In this document: positions 1 through 11,111 of the stretch, one piece after another
How the letters are laid out: each line of letters starts with the position of its first letter
Numbering within the stretch: the first letter of the stretch is position 1
From: Euryodendron excelsum
Taxonomy: Eukaryota; Streptophyta; Magnoliopsida; Ericales; Pentaphylacaceae
DNA: 64,000 bases
Direction of reading: 5' to 3'
Assembly: GCA_033060915.1 (NCBI GenBank)
Contig: CM065392.1
Location: 2,247,501-2,311,500, forward strand
Translations under genes and position numbers: made by a program
The notes under the pieces: model-generated
The model's input: only the letters and a program-made list of their open reading frames with translations
The model's database searches: none
What the model was told of the DNA's origin: nothing

Positions 1-966
1 TATAAGAGAAAAGTTGTAAACATGGAAGTCACATTTTCAGAACCTTAAGAATCAGGTCAATCCAATGGTTAGATCAAAAGTTATGATCAAATTACTCGAA
101 TTATCTCCCAATTAACATATTTGTATTTCTACACAGCTATGTCAACTTGCATCAGCATTTTCATATAGCAACTAGTCGATTTTAAAAATCTCTATAAGAT
201 ATAAAATGTAGATATGGACGTTATCTTTTCAGATCCTCAAGAATCAAAACCTTTGAAAATTAGAGTCAAAAGATAATATTGAAATACTCAGGATGTCTCT
301 CTAGCTGTCATCTTTGAATTTTTACAGCTCTAAGTCAAATGTATGCTCCTTTTTCATCTAAATATCATTCAAATTTAAAATTTTATCCAAGAAAGATACG
401 GTAGATATGTAAGCCAGATCTTCATCACATCAAGAATTAGATCATTTAACTTCTGGATCAAAAGATATGGTCAAATAATCATGACTGTCTCTTGATTGCC
501 ATATATCGAATTTCAAATCTAATAAGTCACCTTCCAACTTATTTTTGTCTAGGAAAACATCGTTTTCATAACAACTCTATAGAACACCATAATTAGACAT
601 TTGAGTCTTCTTTTTAATTCCATAAGACTCAGATCAATTTAACGATTAGATCAAAAGATATGGATAAACTATTATGACTGTATCATAAGATATAGTTTCA
701 TCGAATTTTCAACCTTAGAAGAAAATTATGTCCTTTAATTTTCTTTCTTGAATCAAATTTCTTTAAAACATGATTCTTAAGAATTTAAATATTACTTTTC
801 AAAGCTTGATATCTCTTTCAAGTGCTTCATAATCCTACAAAACTTTATTACACTAACTAGACCAAAGATTAAAAGAATTGAATATTTTTAATCAAGAAAA
901 CATTTATAAAAAAATTATTATCAAAATAATATATAAAATTCCATTTGAATAAACTTAGGACTAACA
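1..966 (-). repeat. 3' LTR of the gag-only copia element, partial
   Basis: This aligns along its whole length with 3488-4459; window base 1 matches base 3488. It ends in ACTAACA at 966 next to the polypurine tract. It is the downstream LTR in element orientation, and its remainder lies left of the window. The two LTR copies differ at many positions, so the insertion is not recent. Confidence 0.9.
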
Positions 967-981
967 ATCTCTCTCTTTTTT
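967..981 (-). other. Polypurine tract of the gag-only copia element
   Basis: On the minus strand this reads as an A/G-only tract (AAAAAAGAGAGAGAT) directly before the 3' LTR start TGTTAG. This is where plus-strand DNA synthesis is primed in LTR retrotransposons. The position and purine bias fit that role. Confidence 0.7.
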
Positions 982-1559
982 ATGATAACAACCTTTGATT
1001 GATTTACCTCATGAATACACTTCAAGTTAAATAAATGTTTATATATATATATATATAATATTGAAGAGAGTACTAGAAAAATAAAGACAAATATAATCTA
1101 AACTCCCCATCAACCAATGCATCTCATATTAAACTCATTTATTAAAGAATTCAACTAAAAACTCATCATATTAACCAACATATTTTTCCCCCTTTGTTAT
1201 CATCAAAAAATAATCATATACAAAGTTGATAAAATTTCATAAAATATAAACACATATATATTTTCCTTTTGAAGTCCACAAAAATAACATATGTTTAGAT
1301 ATGAGAGATATATTCGATTCAAAACCAAACATACGATATAAATCTTAACATTTTATATTTTTCATCCTTTCAATATCAAGAAATACATGAGGTAAAATTT
1401 ATATAAACATATGTAATGCAGCAATCAATTATAATCTTATAAAATCATACGTATAACTTTCAAAACATTTCAAAGTATGTCATATTTTTTTAATAATAAA
1501 ATAAATAGATATATATATATATATATATTAAAATTTTATTTTCTCTATCATGAAACATC

Positions 1560-2578
1560 AATAGAGTAACATACCTTATCTTTTTCTTTTAGCATTAAGC
1601 ATAGGTTAGGAACTTCATCGTCACTATCATTTTCATTAGATATCACCATATGTTTTTCATACTTTCTTTTTTATCTTCTTACGCATTGGACATTCGGATT
1701 TTATGTGACTGGGTTTCTTGCATTCATAGCATATAATGACGCCTTTCTTTGAGAGTATTTTCTCACTTTACTTTTACTTTCTTAGAAATCTTTTAAATTT
1801 TCATGTGATTATAGCAAACTCCTCATCTTCATTGCTACTTTCTCCATCATCATAAATATCATCTTTTTTAATAGATGATTTCAAAGCAAGATCTTTCTTT
1901 ATTTTTCAGTTATCTTCATCATCATTCATGGTAAGTTCATAAGTCATGAGTGAACCCAGGAGCTCATCCATGATAAACTTTGTAAGGTCTTTGGCTATTT
2001 GTATAGTGGTGACTTTCGGCTTCCAATTCTTTGGTAGACACTTAAGAATCTTTATTACCAATTCCACATTAATATGAGATTTGTCAAGAGATTGTAAAGC
2101 ATTTATAATATCAGTGCATTTAGTAAATATGTCAGAAATTGACTCATCATTATCCATTTTAAACAATTCATATTTCTGAACAAGCATACTAATCTTAGAT
2201 TCTTTGACTTGGTTGATCCCCTCATATGTGACTTCTAATTTATTCCAAATATCTTTAACCGATTCACAAGTAGATATACGATTAAATTCATTTGCATCAA
2301 GAGCATAATAAAAAAACATTCATAGCTCTAGCATTTAATTGAACACTTTTTATATTACTAGCATTCCATTCACTTTCTTTCTTAAGCACATTTTTCCATT
2401 CTACAATCTTAGTTAGTATACTAGGACCACAAATAATAACTTTTCATAACTCATAATTAGTAGCTTGAATATATGTTTTCATTCTAACTTTCCAATAGTT
2501 ATAATTTGTGCCACTAAACAATAGTGATCTATTGGTTAATTGACCTTCAGCAAGAAAAGTACTAAAAATGGTTGTCAT
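1560..2578 (-). pseudogene. Degenerate copia Gag (DUF4219/UBN2 region and CCHC zinc knuckle)
   Basis: Gag coats the element's RNA. The minus-strand reading starts near 2578 (MTTIFSTFLAEGQ) and runs through a GTNYNYW block typical of copia Gag N-termini. A TGA then replaces an expected tryptophan codon near 2445, and one extra T shifts the frame near 2310. The UBN2 part is open from 2319 to 1906 (137 residues, including EFNRISTC). A complete zinc knuckle, C-X2-C-X4-H-X4-C (CYECKKPSHIKSEC), follows around 1690-1740 in another frame. An acidic tail with NLCLM near 1600 matches the same part of the second copia element at 59963-60280. The gene is clearly broken. Confidence 0.88.
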
Positions 2579-2618
2579 AATTTACTTTAAGACGGTTGAG
2601 TCCACTATAAGAGCCCAC

Positions 2619-2631
2619 GTTCTAATACCAA
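2619..2631 (-). other. Primer-binding site, initiator-Met tRNA type
   Basis: One base inside the LTR border, the minus strand reads TTGGTATTAGAAC. It differs at two positions from the TTGGTATCAGAGC seen in the second copia element at 58961. It defines the transcription direction and the LTR end. Confidence 0.8.
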
Positions 2632-2632
2632 T

Positions 2633-4459
2633 TGTTAGTCCAAGTGGCAATCCAAGAGGGGAGTGACTTAGGTTTAAACAATAATTCAACAAATAATTAT
2701 AGATTTAAAAATTTTAACTAAATATTCAAACAAATGTTAATCAACCTATAATATGTTGTAAATAAATACTAGCGATTCAAACTACAAAGTAAAGAAGACT
2801 AAGAGAAGAGAATACGACACTAAGATTTATCGTGGTTCGACTTCAACTCTAAAATCTATATCCACTCCCCAAGACTGCTTCCTTAAGATTTTTCTCCACT
2901 ATATTCAAACCGTAGATATAATCACTAGCATTTTAATCAAATGCTAGTCCTCCTTTATAACTAGCTTTTTTCACATATGCTAGTCACACTCCTCCAACTA
3001 GTTTTTACGCAGATGCTAGTCACACCCAACTAAGTGATCCCTCACTCAAACTATTTTTTTATACAGATGCTAGTCACACCCAACCTCTAACTATTTTTCC
3101 TAACTAGTCTTTTCTTTACAAGAAGAAAAAACAAGAGTACAACCGCTCTTACTTACAAATAAATTTTCTCAAAGAATAGATATGCCAATAAAACTCTCAA
3201 AACATTACAAGATAAAAGACAATTAAGCTCTCAAAGACTTTATCGAATGAATATCACTTTGATGCACAATCTCTTATTGCTCTTAACGTTCTATTTTGTT
3301 TCTCAAGTGTATCTCTACTTATAGAAGATGATAGGAGGATGATTTGTAGTTTCAAATGAGTTAATAGCCGTTGGAAAGTATTGATGACATTTCTTCCGGT
3401 TGAGCTGACTGATTTTTGAATTTTAGATCAGATGTCTTCACTTCCACCTTGATTTAAGCCTTGATAGAATTCGAATTTGAAAATGGCTATAAGAGAAAAG
3501 TTGTAGACATGAAAGTCAGATTTTCAGAACCTCAAGAATCAGATCGATCCAATGATCTGATCAAAAGTTATGATTAAATTACTCGAATTGTCTCCCAGTT
3601 AACATATTTGAATTTTTGCACAGTTATGTCAACTTGCATCAACTTTTTCATATAGCAACCATTCAATTTTGAAAATCTTTGTAAGATATAAAATGTAGAT
3701 ATAAACGTTATCTTTCCAGATCCTCAAGAATCAAAGTATTTGAAGATCAGAGTCAAAAGATAATAGTGAAATACTTAGGTTGTCTCTCTGGCTGTCTTCT
3801 TTAAATTTCTGCAACACTATGTCAGATGTAAACTCCTTTTTCATCTAAATATCATTCAAATTTGAAATTTTATCCAAGAGAGATGCGGTAGATATATAAG
3901 TCAGATTTTCATCACAACAAGAATCAAATCATTTAAACTTTTAGATCAAAAGACATTGTCAAATAATCATGACTGTCTCTTGGCTGCCATATATCAAATT
4001 TCAAATCTAATAAATCACCTTCCAACTTATTTTTGTCCAAAAAAACATCATTTTCGTGAAAACTCTATAAAACACCGTAATTAGACATTTGAACCTTCTT
4101 TCTAATGCCATAAGAATCAGATTAATCTAATGGTGAAATCAAAAGATATGGACAAACTACTATGATTGTATTATAAGATATAGTTTCATTGAATTTTCAA
4201 CCTTAGAAGAAAATCATGTCTTCTAATTTTCTTCCTTGAATTAGATATCCTTAAAACATGATTCTCAAATATTTAAGTATTATTTTCAAGTCTTGATCTT
4301 TCTTTCAAGTGCTTCACGATCCCGTAAAATTTTATTACACCAACTAGACAAAGGATTAAAAGTATTAGATATAATTAATCGAGAAAATATTTATAAATTA
4401 AAGTAAGTTATCATCAAAATCATACATAAAATTTTATTTGAATAAACTTATGGTTAACA
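2633..4459 (-). repeat. 5' LTR of the gag-only copia element, complete (1827 bp)
   Basis: It runs from TGTTAGTCC (2633) to GTTAACA (4459). On the minus strand it contains a TATA-like TATAAGTAG near 3320, preceded by AACGGCTATT near 3370. The same motif sits upstream of the TATA box in the LTR at 57376-58959, so the two elements are related. The first 855 bp have no partner in this window because the other LTR is cut by the left edge. Confidence 0.88.
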
Positions 4460-5078
4460 ATGGGGATATAATATCATCAAGCATAGGTCTTAGTCTGTTA
4501 ACTAAAACCTTAGTCAAAGTCTTGTAGCTAACATTACAAAGGCTTATGGGTCTAAACTAGGCAATCTTCTCAGGATTATCTGCTTTAGGTATTAAAGCAA
4601 TTAGAGTCTTATTTATTTCGGGGGGAACACTAGAAGAAAGGAAACATTGAAAAATTAATTTAAACATGGATTAGCCTACAATGTCCCAGAGTTGGTTGTA
4701 GAAAATGGCTTGGAAGCCATTTAGCTTTGATACTCATGATGGCATCCTTGACTTCTTCCTCAGAAACAGGGATACTAAGGAAATCAACTTGGTCATGGGT
4801 GAGCCCTACTCTAGCAGAAGAACCAGGACTCCAGTTGTTACTATTCATGGAATATGGAGCAGTAAAATAAGAAAGAATATGGTCTTTGATAGCTTTAGCC
4901 TCATAAATCCAATTCCCATCCAGATCTTTGATCAAATCAATATGATTTCTCCTTCTAATAACGGTAGTAACATGAAAAAGTTTAGTGTTTTTTTCTCCAG
5001 GCGAAAGATCTAGCTTTTTGGAACCAGAGAATCTCCTCTTGGCGAAGCACAAGATTACCTAATAACATGACCTTTTTT
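4460..5078 (-). pseudogene. L1-type LINE ORF2 fragment (linker and start of reverse transcriptase)
   Basis: The minus-strand reading gives the plant LINE block between endonuclease and reverse transcriptase: EEILWFQKAR, GEKNTKLFH and VIRRRNHIDLIKDLDGNWI. The first reverse-transcriptase blocks follow, including LIALIPKADNPEKI and FRPISLCNVSYKTL, and then LDDIISP. The reading stops where the copia LTR begins at 4459. At least one frameshift and several stops occur, so it is dead. The best open piece is 5052-4660 (130 residues). Confidence 0.85.
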
Positions 5079-5384
5079 GCATCTCAACCGGTTAGGAATT
5101 CAGTTGGGGGGTTTGCCCTCCATTAGGAAAGTCGGGGGGTTTGTCAAGGTTGAAAGTAACAAGGTCAGAAGGAGCTAGAGTAGACTCCCAGAGGTGAGAA
5201 GAAGTTGGATGAAGGTTGGTAGTGGTAAGGTGTGTTGAAGAAGACGGGTGATCTTTGTAGTACTCAAAGTTTGACTGGTTGTTGGGATAGCAGAGGTCAT
5301 GTTATTAGCTTTTTGCATCTCAACCGAGTAAAAGCGGTTGAGATGCTCGAAGACTGGCCCAAATCAGTTTAAAAAAAAAAAAAA
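5079..5384 (+). mobile_element. Poly(A)-tailed retro-insert of unknown origin
   Basis: About 305 bp ends in a run of 14 A (5371-5384). It is followed by GACCTTTT (5385-5392), which also occurs just before the insert (5069-5076), as expected for a target duplication. A longer 23-bp imperfect repeat (5056-5078 and 5426-5448) surrounds the whole segment. GCATCTCAACCG occurs near both ends, with its inverse at 5334-5345. I see no tRNA-type A or B boxes and no recognisable coding sequence. It could be an unusual SINE, a 5'-truncated LINE tail or a retrocopied transcript. Confidence 0.5.
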
Positions 5385-5392
5385 GACCTTTT

Positions 5393-6750
5393 ATATTTCG
5401 TATAGAATCAAAGCCCAAGCAATTCTACCTAATAGCATGACCTTTTTTCTATGCAATTTCTATTGTGATCTGTTTTTGTTTATTATATGGCTTTATTTTT
5501 TATTTGTTTGTTGAATGATTTACGTGTGAGCCAAGGTCTATGTTTATCTATAGGGTTATACCCAATTTATTTAGGTTGAGCATAAAATTTTGAAAAAATA
5601 CATTACTCTTCATGCTGTCTAGACTCTATAGGCTAACATTACCAGTAGTCTTCATTTTGCCATGGCTTCCTAAGATAAAATCTTGACTTCATCGTAACTA
5701 CCACTGAACTAATCTTGCTCTTCATACGTACTCAATATTTGAATGCTATATTTGAGTGCCTCACTAACTTTTTAACCAGTTGATAGGAATTGGTATTAGG
5801 TTCTTTCATGGCATTCATTCTCCAAGAATAATAGAGACACTGGCGGATCATGAAGGAGTTCAGTTGGCGTTACAACGAAAGTTTAGATGTGGTCGAATAA
5901 AAATTGGTGCGGAAGTAATAGCAAATATCATGAAACAGATCGTCTTGCTCTTCTTTGGATATTTTTTCAGTGCAAGGTGGGGAATAATCGTCGGACTGTT
6001 ATTCAGTCTTCATCGATTTTTGATATTTTGTTTGTTAAGGAATGTTGTAATGGGGCTACACATGCTTGTGCCAGCAAAGCTCTTATGTCTAGAATTTTTT
6101 TAAATTATAAGTCTGGCTTCCCTTCTCTAAGTTTGTTTTGGCTGTTATGGTTTTTTCAATCTAGATAAAATCTCTCTCATCATTTGTCAAAAAATAAATA
6201 AACAACATTTGAGCCATTAGTACAAATAATGGTCATGAGAACTAAACAATAAAAGGAGAGAACTGATTATCCCAAAATATATAGGAAAATGTTTTGCATA
6301 AACTAATATCTAACCCACTTTCTTACCTACAAGATACAAAATGAATGGATTCCAAATGCATTTATTAATGTGGATCATACTGCATTGTATCATGTGAATG
6401 ACAAAATAGATTAAAAAATTGGTTTTTGTATATTATTACTCAAAAATATATCCTGCTACATTCTACAATGTTTATGTACATTTTTATTTCTCCATCTCTC
6501 AAACCATCACAAATGCCTTTCTCAACCCCATCAGCAATCAAAAGCTTCATGAAATTGAAAACGTGGAGTGGTTTATACTCTTATCTAAAAATTTTATTTG
6601 ATTATAGGTTGTGTTTGGTAGTGTGAAATTAATGCCACAGGAATTAAAATTTAAGGCTGTCAATGTCAAAATTTTGCACTGGTTATGACCTCCAAATCCA
6701 ATTCCATGGCGTGAATTCCATTATGCCAACCATTAGTTTCCTGAAATTTC
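5393..6750. other. Intergenic, no gene seen
   Basis: Short overlapping open frames occur (for example 5780-6168 and 6419-6626), but none resembles a known protein and none has a supported start or splice structure. The last 100 bp are likely 3' UTR or terminator DNA of the TBL gene that ends at 6751. Confidence 0.5.
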
Positions 6751-8730
6751 TTATATTGATCCTTCACCTTCTTCTTCTTCTGTCTTCAACATTTGAAGCA
6801 GAAGCTCATTCCAAGCATCAATGGGTCCTGGCAAGCACCAATGGAGACAATCAGCAGACCGCTTCTTCTTCCCCGGCGGGTGCCCATAATGGTTCGGGTG
6901 ACCATCCGGTCTCATTCTCATAGCCTCAGTAATATCCAACAACCTGAACTTCAAGCCCCTCTCCTTCCCTTCCCTTCTCGCCGCCCTGAACTCCTCCGCC
7001 TGAATCTTGTAAAACATCGAAAGATACCAATCCAACTTCACTTCACCCTTCGTAAACGGCCGCCTCCTCACGCAGTAACCTCTCCCCTCCCACTCCTCCG
7101 CCTCGAAGTGCACCGGCGAGACCGTCCTCAGAAAAACAGTCCCTTTAAAGCCTTGAAGATCAAGAAGGGCCCTGAATGCAGTTTGGAAGGCCATTTTGTA
7201 GCCGTAGAACCTGGTGAGGTCTGTAATGTTCTTCTCCTTGCACATGAAACAGCCCGTGATCTTATGCTTTTCGTGGTATCTTAATAGCCTGGAGAACCAG
7301 TGTCCGGCTGAGATGATCACGTAATCGAAACCGTTGATCTGAGTTGCCCAGAACTCATCAACCTCGTCTAGGTAGAGGTCTATGGGGTTCATGTAGAGAG
7401 CATCAACACCATGGGCTTTAACCAGATGAGTTGTCGATAGAAGTACTATTGTAAAATTGTATTCGGTGTAGAACCAACGTCTGAATCTTGGTCTTGTTGC
7501 ATTTGATTTCTCTACAGGACGCGCAACCTTACAGAGAAACAATGGCTGGGTGGTTAGATTTTACAGTACAAACAAGACGCACAAATAATACAGACATGTC
7601 TCGAGTATAAACACAGGACAAAGAGAATTGGATTTTTTAGAAATGAGAACACAAATGACTGAAAAGTATATTAGTTGAGATGTGCGCAAATTGACACAGA
7701 CATCTTGGACCGCTGAACCTAAAAAAACAAAAAAATAATATAGACTAATATGGCAATTTTTAAAAGTTAAACATATTAGACACTATGTACATATATTTGC
7801 CTTTTATATGTGCATGAATCTAACATTTCCAAATCCCTAAAAATATTTTTAGAGAGATAACACTAATTCAATATGAGAAATAATATTTAATTCATAATTT
7901 ACACATGTTTTGGCATGAAATAAGAAGAAAACAAGTTTACACTTTAAAGTATAATAATAGTAGGACGCAATTGCACTCGTGTCAGGAAATGTTTGACCAT
8001 GTATTGGTGTTAGACATGCATTTGGTATGGGTCGATATGATGAAATAGTTATACTTCTTAGATCTTCAATCTTATCTCTCCCAACATATTTGACAAATAG
8101 AGAGGAATACTGGATGATAATGGTATAGGTCTCCTAAATGAACGATTACTACACATTTAGTAATCGATCAGCACTTACACTGCTTAACATGCAAGCCAAG
8201 GACTGGACTTGATTTCTTGCCAGTGAATCCCCAACAAAGGCCATAGACTTCCCTTTGACAAGCTCCATGAACTTTGCACCGTCGAAGAGAGGTAGCTCAC
8301 AATCATCTGGTTTCCACCTCCACTTCATGAATTCATCGTCCGGTCTTCCAAATTTCATACAGTTTTCTCCATCATCCATTACACATCCAGTTTTATTTGT
8401 GTAATAAGGCCCTTTGGTATAAGGAACCCAGTTCCCCCTAAAAATATTACACCTATGCTCTGAGTTTAACCTTAAACTTGTTGAGTCATTAGGATTAATC
8501 GTGCGAAAATCTGATGGCGAGGGTGATTTGCTGCCGTGATGAAGAGGGACTGAAACATTGGCATTAATCTCTCGAGACCGCAATAAAAATGGCAGACTGT
8601 CCCACAGATGGTCAAGAGGGATTAAGGTGACAAGAACTAAGATTAGGATTATGAGTAGGATTGGCTTTTTGTAGTGATTGAGTACTGTTGAGTTGAACAC
8701 ACTGGGAATGTTTAAGATGTTGGCCCTCAT
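6751..8730 (-). CDS. Trichome birefringence-like (TBL) polysaccharide O-acetyltransferase
   Basis: TBL proteins are Golgi type II membrane proteins that add O-acetyl groups to cell-wall polysaccharides. Exon 1 is 8730-8179 and exon 2 is 7527-6751, joined in phase 0 (donor GTAAGT, acceptor TGTAAG), giving 442 residues. Visible parts are a short cytoplasmic N-terminus, one membrane anchor at about residues 23-39, a variable stem, the cysteine-rich TBL domain from about C94, the esterase GDS motif at 167-169 (AFVGDSLARNQ) and the DXXH motif at 410-413 (DCLHWCLPGPID). GDS and DXXH supply the catalytic Ser, Asp and His of this PC-esterase family. Length, order and catalytic residues are all normal. 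The GPID tail and the short stem suggest the TBL19-22 or TBL25-27 side of the family, but the substrate cannot be fixed from sequence. Confidence 0.93.
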
Positions 8731-8836
8731 TTGAGGAAATTTTGAAACAAGAAATTTTGCATTTGGGGTACATAATGGTGCAGGAATTTGGCCTAATAGC
8801 CAAATATTACACTGACCTGTATCCTAATTAATATGC

Positions 8837-8844
8837 TATATATA
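8837..8844 (-). promoter_or_regulatory. Probable TATA box of the TBL gene
   Basis: TATATATA in a short AT context lies about 107 bp upstream of the TBL start codon on the minus strand, a normal spacing for a plant core promoter with a short leader. AT-rich surroundings make chance occurrence possible. Confidence 0.45.
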
Positions 8845-10060
8845 GCTACAAGAGTTCTATAACTTACTATATTTAATTGTAGTTATTTCACATGTTTCAG
8901 CTTCAATTCTCATCTTCATCTGTTTGTAACATGGTTCATTTATTTAACATGTATTTTCAACATTCATTTTATTTGAATTTTGTTGATATAACAGTCATTT
9001 GGAAGGTCACAAAATATATGTGGAACACTGAACGAGAAAACTTGGGTTTGATTTAATTTCATCTGATGGTACACTTATTAAGATATTGACTGATGTCTAC
9101 GTACAGTAGAGCTTAATGTGTACAACTACAATTCATGTGGAACCATGCAACTTCATACATATCTTTTTTGTTTTTGTTTTTAATTTTTTTGATTGAAAAC
9201 AAAAAAGAAAAAAGAAAAGGCCAACCATAAATTCGAACATCTTGGGCTTCGAACTCGACCAATACTTTTGGTTTACAGATTTACTGAAGTAGGTCCAATT
9301 CGACCCTACTTAGGAGAGGTTCCACCTTACCCAAAAAAATGTCATTATAAAAATGAGGGCATTTGTTCAACATTAAGAGCCAAATGCTCCATAAAGTAAA
9401 AGCAGAATGAATAGAAGAGAAATGATAATAGATAGTGTTAGTTCACCTTTGGCATTTTAAATTTGTTAGTGATTGGCAATGTCTCACATATCATCTTCTT
9501 AACGTTTGTTTAATATGATGATTCGAGGACTAGCTTTGGGGGCAAACCTCAAACTCCCTATACCGGAACAGGAGAAAGATGAAATATTACAGTTACAATA
9601 TGATACAAGATCTGAGAAGCAAGAATAAACTGTGGTTGCATTATGATACTAGTGCTAGATGATGAGCTATATAGTACACAAACTTGTGTTCTAGTGTTTG
9701 AGTCAACTTGTACGTATTTCGACTAATTTAGAGTATGTATAATTCTCTCGTTTAACACAAATTAAATAATTATCAGATTAAAGACCTTAAAAAAATTCTT
9801 ACACTAAACAAAAATTAAACCCGTGACTTTCCTTTGCGAAGCCATGAGTCTTGACAAATTGGGTAACCCAGTTGATTCTATAACACACAAACTACTATGG
9901 TACCGTACATCCTCAAGAGATAAGCGCAAATCATATGTACTTAAAGAAGGCACACCACAGGAGAAAACCACAAATCACACCCCTTGAAAAAGTTGAAACC
10001 CTAAGCTTAAAAGAGAAACCCAATCATAGAGATAAGATATCACGCGGAGAAGGCCACAAT
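8845..10060. other. Intergenic DNA upstream of the TBL gene
   Basis: No supported gene. A 68-codon open frame at 9193-9399 has no recognisable content. The TBL regulatory region probably lies in the first few hundred bases. Confidence 0.5.
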
Positions 10061-10061
10061 T

Positions 10062-10768
10062 AAGACATAAAATAGAGAAAGTCGTCTGAGAACATAGTAC
10101 GGTGGTCAGTGAGAACATCAAGTCTAGAAGTCATCAATGTGAAGAGGCAGCTGAAGTGACGCAAAATGCCTGAATTGCACAAAAACCATTGCAAAAAGAT
10201 GCCTAACTAAAGATTTCATATCTATCTACTACCGAATGACAAAAAATGTAGTAAGCACAGACAAACAAGGCCCAAATAGTCCCAACACTCTGTGGTTCCG
10301 CTACCGCAACCACAAGCCATTCAGCAACAACATAGAGGCAAAAAAGAGTCGAGGAGAAAAATGAGGAGATGGTCCAAAGGGTGAGGTTTTCACCATACTT
10401 ATTATGTAGGTAAATAAAGATATAAAATAGAAGAAGTCGTTTGTAGTACAATGGTCAATGGTCAGTGAGAACGTAAAGTCCACAAGTCCATCAATGTGAG
10501 GAGGCAATTGAGATGGCACGAAATGGCTGAATTGCACAATAACCAATGCAACAAGACGCTTGGCCAAAAATTTCATATCTATCTACTATTGAATGGCAAA
10601 AGATGTAATAAGCATAAACAAACCAGGCCCAAATAGTCCCAACACTGTTTGGTTCTACTGCCACAGGCCATTCAGAAACAACAGAGGGGCGAAAAAGTCC
10701 AGGAGAAAACGAGGAGATGGTGAAAAAGGTCAGGCTTTTACCATACTTATTATGTATGTAGATATATA
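10062..10768. repeat. Two-copy tandem repeat of about 357 bp
   Basis: Copy 1 (about 10062-10411) and copy 2 (about 10414-10768) align over their whole length. Shared blocks include TGAATTGCAC (10171 and 10528) and TTTCATATCTATCTACTA. Substitutions and small indels throughout indicate an old duplication. The short minus-strand frames here (for example 10203-10451 and 10301-10576) are products of the repeat. A TA/GT/CT microsatellite follows at about 10764-10818. Confidence 0.85.
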
Positions 10769-11111
10769 TATATATATATTTATATATATGCGTGTGTGTG
10801 TGTCTCTCTCTCTCTCTCGAAATCTAATTGTTGACATCACAGGTACCTCCTTTAGTAAGATTAATTTATTTATGTTTATTTTACTTCTGATGTATCACAA
10901 AAAAAAAAAAAAAAAACGGTTACATCTTGAAATGCAAAAATACATATTATTGCCATCATAGGACGGTTGTCACAGGTGCAATTCCAGCATGATTTTCCCA
11001 AACTAGACTGAGTACATATAATTTAATTGAACCAAAATCCCAGGACATCCTGAAGGAACCAAGAGAGATGAATGAATATTGGATTTGGACCAGCGTGCTG
11101 TGCAGAATTAA

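Larger units (their letters stand above)
1..4459 (-). mobile_element. Gag-only copia-type LTR retrotransposon (left end outside the window)
   Basis: Two long direct repeats (1-966 and 2633-4459) flank an internal region of about 1.67 kb. The right repeat begins TGTTAGTCC and the left one ends GGACTAACA, a perfect terminal inverted repeat. A primer-binding site and a polypurine tract lie at the correct internal borders for minus-strand transcription. The internal region holds only a broken gag; no protease, integrase, reverse transcriptase or RNase H is present. This makes it a non-autonomous, TR-GAG-like member of Ty1/copia. Its right LTR abuts LINE reverse-transcriptase sequence, so it inserted into an older LINE. 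The target duplication cannot be checked because the other end is off the window. Confidence 0.9.

Noticed and set aside
6793..7284. 163-residue plus-strand frame
   Set aside because: Antisense shadow of TBL exon 2, which has complete catalytic motifs on the minus strand.
10203..10576. Minus-strand frames of 82 and 91 residues
   Set aside because: They lie in the 357-bp tandem repeat, match no domain and are not conserved between the two copies.
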